A DNA stretch of 30,574 nt from an uncultured bacterium (GCA_903916135.1 CAIWVT010000076.1:1-30574); one strand, 5' to 3'; positions 1-8,482 are shown, counted from the stretch's first letter. Notes: generated by a model from the sequence alone, not told the origin. Program-made: numbers and translations.

Positions 1-3000
1 GGAGATGATTTTGACGAAACGGCTGAAGGGCAAGTGGGCTATGGAGAAAATCCTCCCGCCATCGGTGTTGACTTCTTTCAAGGACCCTATATGGATCCTG
101 ACGGTATAGATAACCCAAAATATAATATCAATAATCCATCGGTTAATTGTAATGAAGCCATTAATGGAGTCAACTTTGGCAATCAAATTGTTGATGACGA
201 ACGTTTTGGTATGCGTCGTTTTGTATTTCATAATAATACTGGCGGCTTAGATGCAATTACTGACCCCGATATTGCTCCTGAGTACTACAATTTACTTAGA
301 GGTATCTGGAAAGATAACGAACCTATGATTTATTGGGGATTAGGTCATCCAAGTGCAGGTGGTACCGGACCTCCTTGTGATTTTATGTTTCCTGACGACA
401 CTGACCCTTGCAATTGGGGAACAGATGGTGTTCCTGTAGGTGGTAGCCTTACTTGGACAGAGAAAAACTCTGGCAACCCACCTTTTGATCGTAGGTTTAT
501 GCAGTCTGCAGGACCTTTTACTTTGGAAGCCGGTGCTGTAAATTATATTACGGTAGGTATTCCTTGGGCAAAAGCTACTTCGGGCGGTCCTTGGGCTTCT
601 GTTTTACTATTAAAAATCGCGGATGATAAATGCCAAGCACTTTTTGATAATTGTTTTAAACTTTTAGAAGGTCCCAATGCTCCCGATTTAACGATACAAG
701 AATTGGACAAAGAATTGATACTTTATCTTTCAAATAGAAAAGGTATTTCTAACAACTACCAAAAAAGCATCGAAGACTATATAGAAGTTGACAAAACTAT
801 CATAAATGGAGATTCTGCCTATCGTTTTGAAGGATATCAAATCTACCAATTAAAAAATGCTTCTGTGTCTATTACGGACATTCATAATCCTGATTTAGCT
901 CGTTTGGCAGGACAATGCGACGTTAAGAATGACATTTCTAAAATTATCAACTATAACTATTCCGAACAATTAGCTGGAAATGTACCTGTTGAAGAAGTTA
1001 GTGGTGCCAATGCAGGGATTGTCCATTCCTTCCGTATTTTCGAAGATTTGTTTGCTACAAGTGATAAACGTTTGATAAACCATAAACAATATTATTATCT
1101 TGCTATTGCTTACAGCTATAATAATTATAAAACATATACTCAAACCAATCCATTAGATTTTGATGGGCAAAAACTTCCTTATAAAGCAGGTCGTAAGGCT
1201 GCTATAGGTGGCATAGAAGTAGTTTCTGCCATGCCTCACATTCCTTCACCTGAAGCTGGTGGAACGATTTCAAACTCGGAATATGGCTTGATGCCTCAGA
1301 TTACACGTCTTGAGGGTAATGGCAATGGTGGTATGGTTTTAGATTTTACGACCGAAACCAATGACCAAATCATAGGAGGCTCTCCTTATTTTGCTGCAAA
1401 TCCTACTTATGATTTCGACAAAGGACCTTTAAACGTTAAAGTTATTGACCCACTAAACGTTGTTGCCGGTAATTTCACCTTGAAATTTATTCCTCCTGCA
1501 AGCGGAGCTATTGATTCAAGCAGATGGCTATTGACAAACACAACAACAGGACAAACATGGAAATCGGATACAAGCATTATTGTTGCCAATGAGCAATTAC
1601 TTCTTGACTTGGGACTCTCGATAACAATCACACAAGCTAAGTTTCCGGGAAATTATTTAACCGGAATTGACAATGGACTTTTGGAAGCCACCATCACGTA
1701 TGCTGATAGTTCTAAAAAGTGGTTAAGCGGCGTAACAGATATTGATGCTTATGCACCCTTCAATTGGATACGTTCAGGTTCTACTACTGATCCAAATGAC
1801 ATTACTTTAAATGATTATTATTTAACCTCAAGTGGTGGTCAAGTGATAGGTACTGCTTATGATCCAAATCAAAATTATGAAAAGATTTTATTAGGCACCT
1901 GGGCTCCTTATGCATTGGCTTCTAAATTTGAAAATGGACCTCAATGGAATAATAGTGTTGTTAGTGCAGAAAATGGATTAAGTAAAATGTCAAATTTATT
2001 CAGTGTAGATTTATATATAACACCCGACAGGTCGAAATGGACACGTTGTCCTGTTATTGAGGAATGTGAAGAATCAAATATTACATTGACGGAAGGTAAT
2101 CGTAAGAAGATGGATCTTAGAGCTGGTCAAACAGATGGTGAAGTAGGTATGGGCTGGTTCCCGGGCTATGCTGTCAATGTTGAAACAGGCGAACGTTTGA
2201 ATATGATGTTTGGCGAAGACTCTTGGCTGCAAGGTGAAAACGGGCGAGATATGATTTGGAATCCAACAAGTAATTATGTTTCACAATTAGGACAAGTTCT
2301 GTTTGGTGGAAAACATTGGACCTATATCATGGAACATAATGGAGAAAATTATAATACTTCATTAAATGTTTTAGCAGACTGCCCAGCTTATGATGGCGGT
2401 GCCTGGATAAAAAACATGCTCAACCTTTACACCTCAACTGCTAACCTTTTTTACAAACGTTGCGTTTATAAAGATGTTATGTGGGTGGGTTGTCCAATAA
2501 TTTCTGATGTGAAATACAATTTTTCCGATCCTTCTAACATGCCTTGCGAAGTTAAAATACGTATTCGTGTTAGCAGACCTTATCAACGCTATCATTCCAC
2601 TGCTGGAATATCTGCAGGATTGAATGATACTACAAACCAAAACTATCCGATGTATGGATTCAATACCGAAAATATTGCTACCGAAAAAGGTAGTGCTAAG
2701 GCTGCTGAAGGTTCATTACATTTGATTAATGTGGTTCCAAACCCCTATTACGCATATTCAGGTTATGAAACAACCCAATTAGATAATCGGGTTCGTGTTA
2801 CAAATTTACCACAAAAATGCACAGTATCTATTTACACTGTTGGCGGCTCGCTTGTTCGTCAATATTCAAAGGACGATGCAAATTCTTATGTGGATTGGGA
2901 TTTGAAAAACTCCGCAGGTATCCCTATTGCAGGTGGTATATATCTCATCTATGTTAAAGTTGACGGTGTAGGTGAAAAAGTAATTAAGTGGTTTGGATCA

Positions 3001-3030
3001 TTACGTCCTATTGACCTTAATTCATTCTAA
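1..3030 (+). CDS. Very large T9SS-type surface/secreted protein, 5' partial
   Basis: The reading frame is open from base 1, so the start lies outside the window; 1009 codons are visible. The protein is rich in Asn, Asp, Gly, Tyr and Trp, with no transmembrane segment, as expected of an exported surface protein. The last 90 or so residues form a FlgD/T9SS-like beta-sandwich: an 'NVVPNPYYAYSGYE' entry strand, then 'VSIYTVGGSLVRQYSK', then 'AGGIYLIYVKVDG'. It ends in 'KWFGSLRPIDLNSF' rather than the usual short basic type A tail, so the sorting signal is variant or longer. The rest matches no family I recognise. The PorV/PorQ-family gene follows after 38 bases on the same strand, which suggests co-transcription of a cargo protein and its outer-membrane partner. 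The T9SS link is inferred from the C-terminus and the neighbour. Confidence 0.8.
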   Translation, partial: GDDFDETAEGQVGYGENPPAIGVDFFQGPYMDPDGIDNPKYNINNPSVNCNEAINGVNFGNQIVDDERFGMRRFVFHNNTGGLDAITDPDIAPEYYNLLRGIWKDNEPMIYWGLGHPSAGGTGPPCDFMFPDDTDPCNWGTDGVPVGGSLTWTEKNSGNPPFDRRFMQSAGPFTLEAGAVNYITVGIPWAKATSGGPWASVLLLKIADDKCQALFDNCFKLLEGPNAPDLTIQELDKELILYLSNRKGISNNYQKSIEDYIEVDKTIINGDSAYRFEGYQIYQLKNASVSITDIHNPDLARLAGQCDVKNDISKIINYNYSEQLAGNVPVEEVSGANAGIVHSFRIFEDLFATSDKRLINHKQYYYLAIAYSYNNYKTYTQTNPLDFDGQKLPYKAGRKAAIGGIEVVSAMPHIPSPEAGGTISNSEYGLMPQITRLEGNGNGGMVLDFTTETNDQIIGGSPYFAANPTYDFDKGPLNVKVIDPLNVVAGNFTLKFIPPASGAIDSSRWLLTNTTTGQTWKSDTSIIVANEQLLLDLGLSITITQAKFPGNYLTGIDNGLLEATITYADSSKKWLSGVTDIDAYAPFNWIRSGSTTDPNDITLNDYYLTSSGGQVIGTAYDPNQNYEKILLGTWAPYALASKFENGPQWNNSVVSAENGLSKMSNLFSVDLYITPDRSKWTRCPVIEECEESNITLTEGNRKKMDLRAGQTDGEVGMGWFPGYAVNVETGERLNMMFGEDSWLQGENGRDMIWNPTSNYVSQLGQVLFGGKHWTYIMEHNGENYNTSLNVLADCPAYDGGAWIKNMLNLYTSTANLFYKRCVYKDVMWVGCPIISDVKYNFSDPSNMPCEVKIRIRVSRPYQRYHSTAGISAGLNDTTNQNYPMYGFNTENIATEKGSAKAAEGSLHLINVVPNPYYAYSGYETTQLDNRVRVTNLPQKCTVSIYTVGGSLVRQYSKDDANSYVDWDLKNSAGIPIAGGIYLIYVKVDGVGEKVIKWFGSLRPIDLNSF

Positions 3031-3068
3031 TTATTTGACAAATTAAAAACAATTTTAAAAGTACAATT

Positions 3069-4127
3069 ATGAATAAGACTGTTAGAATATTTTTGGCAAT
3101 TACCATGCTTGGTTTATTGATATTTCCTTTCAATAATCTGAAAGCAGGTAACGAAGACCGCGTTGGAGAATGCGGTTCGCAAGAACTCTTAATTAATCCT
3201 TGGGCAAGAAGCTCAGGCTGGGGCGGTGTTGGTATTGCTAATACCCGAGGAATCGAAGCTATGTACACCAATGTAGCCGGACTTGCGTTTACACCTCGCA
3301 CTGAAATTGTTTTTGCCCATACTATCTGGTTACAAGGATCAGGAGTCGGCATCAACACTTTTGGTTTATCACAAAAAATCGGACAAACAGGAGTTCTTGG
3401 AATCAGTGTTATGTCTATGAGTTTTGGCGACATCCAAATCACCACGGTTGACTTACCGGAAGGTGGAATGGGAACGTTCACCCCTTCATTGATGAATATT
3501 AACCTTTCATACGCAAAGATGTTTTCAAATAGCATTTATGGAGGTATTAATGTTAAAATCATTACGCAAAAAATCTCTAACCTTTCAGCGCAAGGGTTTG
3601 CAATTGATGCAGGTATTCAATATATCACCGGTGAAAAAGAAAATATCATGTTCGGTATTGCATTGAAGAATGTAGGTTCGCGCATGAAATTTAAAGGAGA
3701 TGGTTTGTCGTTCAACGCATCAAATGTCAGTACTGGCGGTACTGGTACCGCAGAGCAACGTTCGGCAGAATTTGAACTTCCCACTACTTTGAATATCGGT
3801 GTGGCGTATGACTTTATTATCTCTGACCAACATAGAATCACTCTTGCCGGAGCCTTCATTTCAAACTCATTCGGCAAAGACCAATATATGGTTGGTTTAG
3901 AATATAAAATGATGAATTATCTTTACCTAAGAGGTGGATATGCATTTGAAAAAGGCACCTTTAAGAAAGCCGAAAGAACAAATGCACTCACAGGTCCAAG
4001 TGCGGGATTGACCGTTCAGGTTCCTGTGAACAAGAAAAAAGGCAGCACCATAGGTATTGATTACTCTTACAGACCAACAAATCCGTTCCAAGGCTGCCAT
4101 TCAATTGGAGCCAGAATCAATTTGTAG
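3069..4127 (+). CDS. PorV/PorQ-family outer-membrane beta-barrel protein
   Basis: 352 residues. A signal peptide covers about residues 1-26 (basic MNKTVR, then a hydrophobic run ending near LKAG). The mature N-terminus has the family's opening: 'LLINPWARSSGWGGVGIANTRGIEAMYTNVAGLAF', the Gly/Ala-rich hatch segment followed by an N-P/N-V-A-G-L turn. The rest is alternating strands typical of a 14-strand FadL-like barrel, ending in the aromatic-poor strand 'CHSIGARINL'. PorV shuttles T9SS cargo and PorQ takes part in attachment; this protein could be either or a dedicated paralogue. It follows the large T9SS-like protein by 38 bases, and a strong terminator comes 29 bases after its stop, so the two genes end one operon. 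Confidence 0.85.
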   Translation: MNKTVRIFLAITMLGLLIFPFNNLKAGNEDRVGECGSQELLINPWARSSGWGGVGIANTRGIEAMYTNVAGLAFTPRTEIVFAHTIWLQGSGVGINTFGLSQKIGQTGVLGISVMSMSFGDIQITTVDLPEGGMGTFTPSLMNINLSYAKMFSNSIYGGINVKIITQKISNLSAQGFAIDAGIQYITGEKENIMFGIALKNVGSRMKFKGDGLSFNASNVSTGGTGTAEQRSAEFELPTTLNIGVAYDFIISDQHRITLAGAFISNSFGKDQYMVGLEYKMMNYLYLRGGYAFEKGTFKKAERTNALTGPSAGLTVQVPVNKKKGSTIGIDYSYRPTNPFQGCHSIGARINL

Positions 4128-4156
4128 TCTCGGTATTTTTTTATTAGTCCATTTTG

Positions 4157-4189
4157 AAAAGAGTCCCGACCTGTGGTCGGGATTCTTTT
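4157..4189 (+). terminator. Strong intrinsic terminator after the PorV/PorQ-family gene
   Basis: The core stem is TCCCGACC (4164-4171) with GGTCGGGA (4175-4182), closed by a TGT loop. Flanking pairs extend it through the A-tract at 4157-4160 and T-tract at 4186-4189. With A and T runs on both sides it could also work on the - strand, but only the + strand has a gene ending here. Confidence 0.85.
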
Positions 4190-4217
4190 CTGTTTTATTA
4201 CCTTTAAAGATTTTATC

Positions 4218-4685
4218 ATGTCAACATATTATACTTTAGAAGGCTACAAGCGCCTTACGGAAGAACTGAATCAATTGATGATAGAAGAGCGAAAGAAAAT
4301 CTCGCTCCAAATTGCAGAAGCACGCGATAAGGGCGACCTTTCCGAAAATGCTGAATATGATGCTGCAAAAGATGCTCAAGGCATGTTAGAATTGAAAATC
4401 TCGAAACTTCAAAGTTTGATTAACAGTGCTAAAATCATTGATGAATCGCAGATGGATAGTTCAAAAGTACTTATTTTGAGCACCGTTGAAATTCGCAATG
4501 TGAAAACCAACACCACGATGACGTATGTTTTGGTGCCCGAAAGCGAAGCCGATTTAAAATCCGGGAAACTTTCTGTCAACTCCCCTATTGCACATGGCTT
4601 GTTGGGCAAAAAAGTTGGCGACAAGGTGAGCATTAAAGTCCCTGCGGGCTTAGTGGAATTCGAGATTGTGAACATCACCCGTTAA
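4218..4685 (+). CDS. greA: Transcription elongation factor GreA
   Basis: 155 residues, the normal GreA length. GreA enters the RNA polymerase secondary channel and stimulates cleavage of backtracked RNA. The N-terminal coiled coil (about 1-75) has the tip signature GDLSENAEYDAAKDAQG, with the acidic residues at D40 and E43 that coordinate the catalytic magnesium. The C-terminal FKBP-like domain has the usual 'SPIAHGLLGKKVGDKVSIKVPAG' segment. The ATG at 4218 is chosen because it gives the canonical 'MSTYYTLEGYKRL' opening; a longer in-frame extension to 4173 would run back into the terminator region. The HIT gene starts 10 bases after the stop, so the two are probably co-transcribed. Confidence 0.96.
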   Translation: MSTYYTLEGYKRLTEELNQLMIEERKKISLQIAEARDKGDLSENAEYDAAKDAQGMLELKISKLQSLINSAKIIDESQMDSSKVLILSTVEIRNVKTNTTMTYVLVPESEADLKSGKLSVNSPIAHGLLGKKVGDKVSIKVPAGLVEFEIVNITR

Positions 4686-4695
4686 AACCAAACGA

Positions 4696-5091
4696 ATGGC
4701 ATCTATCTTTTCCAGAATTATTGCGGGCGAAATACCCTCGTATAAAATTGCCGAGAACGAACATTGTTTCGCTTTTTTAGACATCAATCCATTGGCTTTG
4801 GGACATACCCTTGTGGTGCCCAAGGCGGAAGTGGATGACATTTTTGACTTGGATGCCGCTTTGTATAAGGAACTGTTCGGCTTTGCGCAAAGCATAGGCG
4901 TGGCATTGGGGCAGGTGGTGAATTGCAAAAAGGTGGGCATGGTTGTGATTGGCTTAGAGGTGCCTCATGCGCACATCCATTTGGTTCCCATAAATGGTAT
5001 CTTTGATATAGATTTCAAAAAACCCAAGTTGAAGCTGACTCCCGAGGAGTTCCAAGCCATTCAAAAGAAAATCATAGAACGTCTGAGCTAA
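4696..5091 (+). CDS. HIT-family nucleotide hydrolase/transferase
   Basis: 131 residues, typical of a single-domain HIT (Hint-type) protein. Such enzymes hydrolyse purine nucleoside phosphoramidates or related adenylates. The opening 'SIFSRIIAGEIPSYKIAENEHCFAFLDINPLALGHTLVVPK' is the standard HIT N-terminal half. The catalytic histidine triad is at H91, H93 and H95 in 'PHAHIHLVP'. It lies 10 bases downstream of greA. Its stop overlaps the stop of the convergent DUF3109 gene by 4 bases (5088-5091), so there is no room for a terminator between them. Confidence 0.95.
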   Translation: MASIFSRIIAGEIPSYKIAENEHCFAFLDINPLALGHTLVVPKAEVDDIFDLDAALYKELFGFAQSIGVALGQVVNCKKVGMVVIGLEVPHAHIHLVPINGIFDIDFKKPKLKLTPEEFQAIQKKIIERLS

Positions 5092-5663
5092 GATTTCTTC
5101 TTGTGCAGGTGTTCGGCTATCATCACCAACTCTTCGTACCATGCCGCGCCAAATCTATTGATGAGAGGCACTTTCAGAAATTGATAGAGATAGATTCCGT
5201 TTTCGGTTCCATTTTTTAATGCCGATTTGCAGATGTGCCATTTGTGATAATTCACGGCGACGAAATCTTCGTAGTCGGTGATGCGAATGGGATATAAATG
5301 GCAGGAAGCGGGTTTTTGGAGCGACACTTTGCCGTCGAGGAACGCCATCTCGATGCTGCAAAAAGTAATTCCTTTTTTATATACCACAAAAGCACATTCC
5401 CGTTTATTGACCAAGGGAGTGCCCTTGACGCCTTCGATGTCTAAGGCAAACACGCCTTGCGCCTCCACAGCTTGGATGCCTTCTGGGCACATGTAGGGCG
5501 TAATCAGATGGATTTGTGCGCCAATTTGCGTTATTTCATCTTCACTCAAAGGCGCACCCGCATCGCCTTCCACACAGCATTGACCAAAGCATAAACGACA
5601 ATCGCATGCAAATTTGATTTGAGCCAGATCTTCCGTTACTAAGGTATTTTCAATTATAAGCAT
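5088..5663 (-). CDS. DUF3109 family cysteine-rich protein
   Basis: 191 residues, matching the DUF3109 family common in Bacteroidota. The N-terminus carries a dense cysteine cluster (C20, C22, C25, C29, C30 in 'CDCRLCFGQCC'). Further cysteines lie at about C59, C91 ('RECAFVV'), C103 ('TFCSIE'), C121 ('ASCHLYPIRI') and C144 ('HICKSA'). The pattern resembles the YkgJ/UPF0153 zinc- or iron-sulfur-binding proteins, but no reaction is established. There is no signal peptide, so it is cytosolic. It converges on the HIT gene with overlapping stop codons. Its upstream side (5664-5882) is a repeat-rich spacer with no TAnnTTTG promoter that I could find. Confidence 0.88.
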   Translation of the reverse strand: MLIIENTLVTEDLAQIKFACDCRLCFGQCCVEGDAGAPLSEDEITQIGAQIHLITPYMCPEGIQAVEAQGVFALDIEGVKGTPLVNKRECAFVVYKKGITFCSIEMAFLDGKVSLQKPASCHLYPIRITDYEDFVAVNYHKWHICKSALKNGTENGIYLYQFLKVPLINRFGAAWYEELVMIAEHLHKKKS

Positions 5664-5744
5664 TGCTGGATTTAAGATTTGTGATTTGAGAATTTAGATT
5701 TAGGGAGAAACTACTGAGGCTCCCGACCTGCGGTGCGGGACAAG

Positions 5745-5850
5745 ACTAAGAGCACTAAGATACACTAAGAATTTTAGATTTGAGATTTTAGATTTATTAT
5801 TTAGGAGGAAGACACCACTGAGGCACTAAGAGCACTAAGAAACACTAAGG
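5745..5850. repeat. Two copies of a 26-bp ACTAAGA-based repeat
   Basis: A 26-bp unit at 5745-5770 recurs at 5825-5850 with 24 of 26 bases identical. Each copy contains three ACTAAG motifs spaced 9 and 10 bases apart. CTGAGG precedes both (directly at 5825, after an inserted GC-rich dyad TCCCGACCTGCGGTGCGGGA at 5721-5740 in the first). Between and before them are variants of 'GATTTGAGATTTTAGATT'. No coding frame is supported. It occupies the space between the DUF3109 gene and the 3' end of the T9SS protein. Confidence 0.75.
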
Positions 5851-5882
5851 ACTGACATTTTTCATTTTTCATTATTATCTTT

Positions 5883-6806
5883 TCATTTAATCACGACCAC
5901 CTTCCCCTTGCCTATGCTTTTTTGTCCTTGCGTGACGCGATAATAATACACGCCGCCGGGGAGGAATGTTCCGTTTAGGGAGAAGGATGTGGCATCGGAG
6001 GGCAGGGAGTGGGCATAGACTTTTCTGCCAAAGACATCATACAGCTCGAATTCGCATTTATCAGTGCCGATTAATTTGTATTGAATGGTGATATCTCCAT
6101 CGCTTGGGTTGGGATAGACCTTCACCCAATGGTTCGAGTTTTGATATTCATCCACGCCAACGCCTGTTGCAATAGAAATATAAATATTATCAATCATTAA
6201 TCCTTCCTTATTATCAAAATTACTGTCGCTAATAAAACCAAATCGCAATTGAATAGTATCTTCAATAATTGGTAAGTTATCAATGCAAAACTGTCCAAAA
6301 TCCACTAAGTTAATTCCTCTCTCTCCTTCAGTATGACCTGTTATAGGATGCCAATATCCATCAATAGTCCACCAGCAATTCTGATAAATGACATCATTCA
6401 TCAAATACCATGTTTGTCCATTATCAGGGGAAAATTCAAAAAAACCAAAGTCTTTTAGTGAGTCGGCATCAACTCTATAATACCATGTAACCATGAAGTG
6501 GTCATATTCTCCGTTTAAATTCGATAAACCATGATTCCAGATTTTAATATTGAAATAGGACGTGTCATTAACAGGGTATGGATTTAAGGTATCTGTTATT
6601 AACACTTTCCCTGCGTTCAAATAACTTTTATGCGAATGCCCAATTTGCCAAATATTATTTTGACTGTGCACTGTATCTATAAAGTAAGAAATATTTGTAT
6701 CCTGCAAAGGTGTATCAAAGTCAATATTAAAATCTAAAGTGGTTTGTGCTTTTGAATAAAAACACAAAAGCAAATAAACTATTGTGAGAATTAAGGTTCT
6801 TTTCAT
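5883..6806 (-). CDS. T9SS type A sorting domain-containing secreted protein
   Basis: 307 residues. The signal peptide is residues 1-21 (MKRT, a hydrophobic run, then YSKAQ). Residues about 25-215 look like a CUB/MAM-type jelly-roll seen in Bacteroidota exoproteins: 'VTWYYRVDADSLKDFGFFEFSPDNGQTW' and 'IQLRFGFISDSNFDNKEGLMIDNIYIS'. From about residue 228 a textbook type A sorting domain follows: 'VYPNPSDGDITIQY', 'ELYDVFGRKVY', 'LPGGVYYYRVTQG', ending in 'GKGKVVVIK'. The protein should therefore be exported by Sec, moved across the outer membrane by the T9SS and attached or released after cleavage. The binding target is unknown. It stands alone between repeat-rich spacers. Confidence 0.88.
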   Translation of the reverse strand: MKRTLILTIVYLLLCFYSKAQTTLDFNIDFDTPLQDTNISYFIDTVHSQNNIWQIGHSHKSYLNAGKVLITDTLNPYPVNDTSYFNIKIWNHGLSNLNGEYDHFMVTWYYRVDADSLKDFGFFEFSPDNGQTWYLMNDVIYQNCWWTIDGYWHPITGHTEGERGINLVDFGQFCIDNLPIIEDTIQLRFGFISDSNFDNKEGLMIDNIYISIATGVGVDEYQNSNHWVKVYPNPSDGDITIQYKLIGTDKCEFELYDVFGRKVYAHSLPSDATSFSLNGTFLPGGVYYYRVTQGQKSIGKGKVVVIK

Positions 6807-6836
6807 TTTCTAAAAATATTATTGCATTTCATGCAT

Positions 6837-6844
6837 CAAAAGTA
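6837..6844 (-). promoter_or_regulatory. Putative -7 element (TACTTTTG) of the T9SS protein gene
   Basis: On the - strand TACTTTTG matches the Bacteroidota -7 consensus TAnnTTTG, 30 bases upstream of the start codon. No TTTG or TTG was seen at the right distance further upstream, so the call rests on one element. Confidence 0.45.
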
Positions 6845-6955
6845 AATAAAATTTTGATAGGAAGGGGATTTTTTTGGATATTTATTTTTATGAGGTTCTA
6901 TCTAAATAAATGTAAGTGGCTTATAGGCTTGGTGTTGCTGATGGAAATTGGGGTT

Positions 6956-7095
6956 GAAATCGTACTTGGAGCATCTTCATCGAACAAGATAGGCAAATAC
7001 AACTGTATTGAAGCATCACCCTCGACAGGGATGGGCATATACAACTGTATTGGAGCATCACCCTCGACAGGGATGGGCATATACAACTGTATTGA
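6956..7095. repeat. 42-bp tandem repeat array in the 6807-7313 spacer
   Basis: Two units at 6998-7039 and 7040-7081 are identical at 41 of 42 positions. A partial third unit begins at 7082, and a degenerate unit (about 27 of 42) precedes at 6956-6997. The unit runs from TACAACTGTATTG through a CCCTCGACAGGGATGGG block. Because 42 is a multiple of three, frames stay open through it on both strands, giving a 14-residue peptide repeat (…ASPSTGMGIYNCI…). The only starts available are TTG codons with no clear signal, so I treat it as non-coding. The rest of the 507-base spacer is AT-rich, and the promoter of the next gene lies at its right end. Confidence 0.85.
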
Positions 7096-7213
7096 AGGGT
7101 TTCGATCAGCAAGACCATGTCAAGTACGATTTCGGAACTATTTGCTAATAGACTATCATCATCTAACAATATTCTTTTTTTTATCATGAAAAAATATTTT
7201 TATTGAAATGTTC

Positions 7214-7240
7214 TTTGAATTGAAAAAAACAGTAATTTTG
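7214..7240 (+). promoter_or_regulatory. Promoter of the 7314 gene (TTTG-N15-TAATTTTG)
   Basis: TAATTTTG at 7233-7240 is a perfect TAnnTTTG -7 element, and TTTG at 7214-7217 could be the -33 element. The 15-base spacing is shorter than the usual 17-21. The start codon is 74 bases downstream. Confidence 0.6.
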
Positions 7241-7313
7241 TGCCCTCAAAACCAAAAGGTTCAAACTTGATAGTTACTAAACCGATTTATAAACATAAAA
7301 TCAATAAAACAAT

Positions 7314-8297
7314 ATGGAAACAATAGCAGATTGGCTTGCAAGCCGCAATCCTTTAAGATTACCCATGTCAGAAAGCCTGGAAAATGGCTTCGGCATCATC
7401 ACCTACTCGCGCAACGCGCTCTACGCCTTCATTGGCAACGTTGACCCGGGCTTTAATGTAATTTTTTTAGAAACCGACGCAGCATATTCTGCTTTGTGCT
7501 CAGCCTTGGGAGTGAAAGGTGGCACAGATACCACCAAACAAGCCAACACAGATAATGTGGAAGCTGTTTATGCAAAAATGAAAGTCAATTTAGACCATTT
7601 CGATGATTTAGTGCGTCCGGTTTTTGGCAAAAACACTTTGCAATATAAAACCATTTGGGGTGCTAACCGCAATCGTTTTTATCGTGGTTCCTACGAACAA
7701 ATAGAATCCGCATTAAAATCCTTGGCAACGGCAATGGGAACCTACGCAGGTTTGACGGCTGTCATCACCTTGGTGAATGCTTATTACCTTGAATGTAAAA
7801 ATGCTCGCCAGGCTCAACAGGGTTTGATAGTAAATTTTAAAAATCAGGGTGCGGATGTGTATGTTGCTATGGAAGCCTGCATCTTGCAAATGGACCGCAA
7901 TTTGGGTTGGTTGAAATTCTTTTATGCTTTGCAACCCGATGCACAAGCCAAAGTGAATTCGTTTTTCGATATCAGTAAAATTATGCATCATTCGCATAAC
8001 AGAATCTATGTAGCTCATATTCCAATTGGTGGATTTGTAGCCTTATGTCGTCGTCAGTTCGTAGCCACAGATAGGATAATTATTAAAGTGGATGTTCCCG
8101 AAGATGCCTATGTTGGCTTGAGCATCGACAGTCACACTCCGTGCGATCCCGCAACGGCATTTTTGGCTGCATCGGGCACCGTTACCGATAAACTTGCCGG
8201 AGATATTTTCCCTGATTTCACCAATAAACAAGTGATAGTATCAAACACAAGCCAAACCACGGCTACGCATATTACCTTTGAAATTATTGAAGAATAA
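7314..8297 (+). CDS. Unrecognised soluble protein (327 residues)
   Basis: I do not recognise this family. There is no signal peptide or transmembrane segment, so it is probably cytosolic. Residues 1-225 look mainly helical, with a central segment of long amphipathic helices ('YEQIESALKSLATAMGTYAGLTAVITLVNAYYLECKNARQAQQGL'). A Trp/Asp/His-containing stretch at about 190-240 ('LQMDRNLGWLKFFYALQPDAQ', 'KIMHHSHNRIYVAHIPIGG') leads to a beta-rich C-terminal domain from about 245 ('IIIKVDVPEDAYVGLSID', 'HITFEIIEE'), with a possible small beta-sandwich. It has its own promoter (7214-7240) and its own terminator (8317-8347), so it is a single-gene transcription unit. The ATG at 7314 is the first possible start after the promoter. 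No catalytic motif is evident. Confidence 0.85.
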   Translation: METIADWLASRNPLRLPMSESLENGFGIITYSRNALYAFIGNVDPGFNVIFLETDAAYSALCSALGVKGGTDTTKQANTDNVEAVYAKMKVNLDHFDDLVRPVFGKNTLQYKTIWGANRNRFYRGSYEQIESALKSLATAMGTYAGLTAVITLVNAYYLECKNARQAQQGLIVNFKNQGADVYVAMEACILQMDRNLGWLKFFYALQPDAQAKVNSFFDISKIMHHSHNRIYVAHIPIGGFVALCRRQFVATDRIIIKVDVPEDAYVGLSIDSHTPCDPATAFLAASGTVTDKLAGDIFPDFTNKQVIVSNTSQTTATHITFEIIEE

Positions 8298-8316
8298 GGA
8301 CGTTAAAAAATAATGG

Positions 8317-8347
8317 AAAGCCTGCTCGTTAAGGGTGGGCTTTTTTT
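8317..8347 (+). terminator. Intrinsic terminator after the 7314 gene
   Basis: AAAGCCTGCTC (8317-8327) pairs with GGGTGGGCTTT (8333-8343) over a 5-base loop, using some G-U pairs, and runs into a T-tract (8341-8347). It begins 20 bases after the stop codon. Confidence 0.85.
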
Positions 8348-8454
8348 ATGGAATGAAAAATGAAAAATGAAAAATTGGTTTTGAAGGGTGGAGGGTTTTA
8401 TTGTTGAATTGTTTTATTGTTTTTTCTTGAATCCTATTCTGGATTATTAGTAGC

Positions 8455-8482
8455 GCGAGGTTTCCGAACTTCGCAATTTTTT
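8455..8482 (+). terminator. Second hairpin with T-tail in the 8298-8789 spacer
   Basis: GCGAGGTT (8455-8462) pairs with AACTTCGC (8467-8474) with one G-U pair and a TCCG loop, followed by AATTTTTT. It has the form of an intrinsic terminator but no gene of its own ends just before it; it may be a backup for the 7314 gene or a relic. The remaining bases of the 492-base spacer hold short AT-rich direct repeats (GAAAAAT at 8351-8375) and nothing else I can interpret. Confidence 0.5.

Noticed and set aside
3017..3535. 172-codon open frame on the - strand over the PorV/PorQ-family gene
   Set aside because: Antisense shadow of a clear gene with signal peptide and family motifs on the + strand.
6854..7189. 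Possible small protein with a 14-residue repeat over the 42-bp array
   Set aside because: Starts only at TTG, no promoter at a sensible distance, composition of translated AT-rich spacer, and the frame is open on the other strand too because the unit is a multiple of three.
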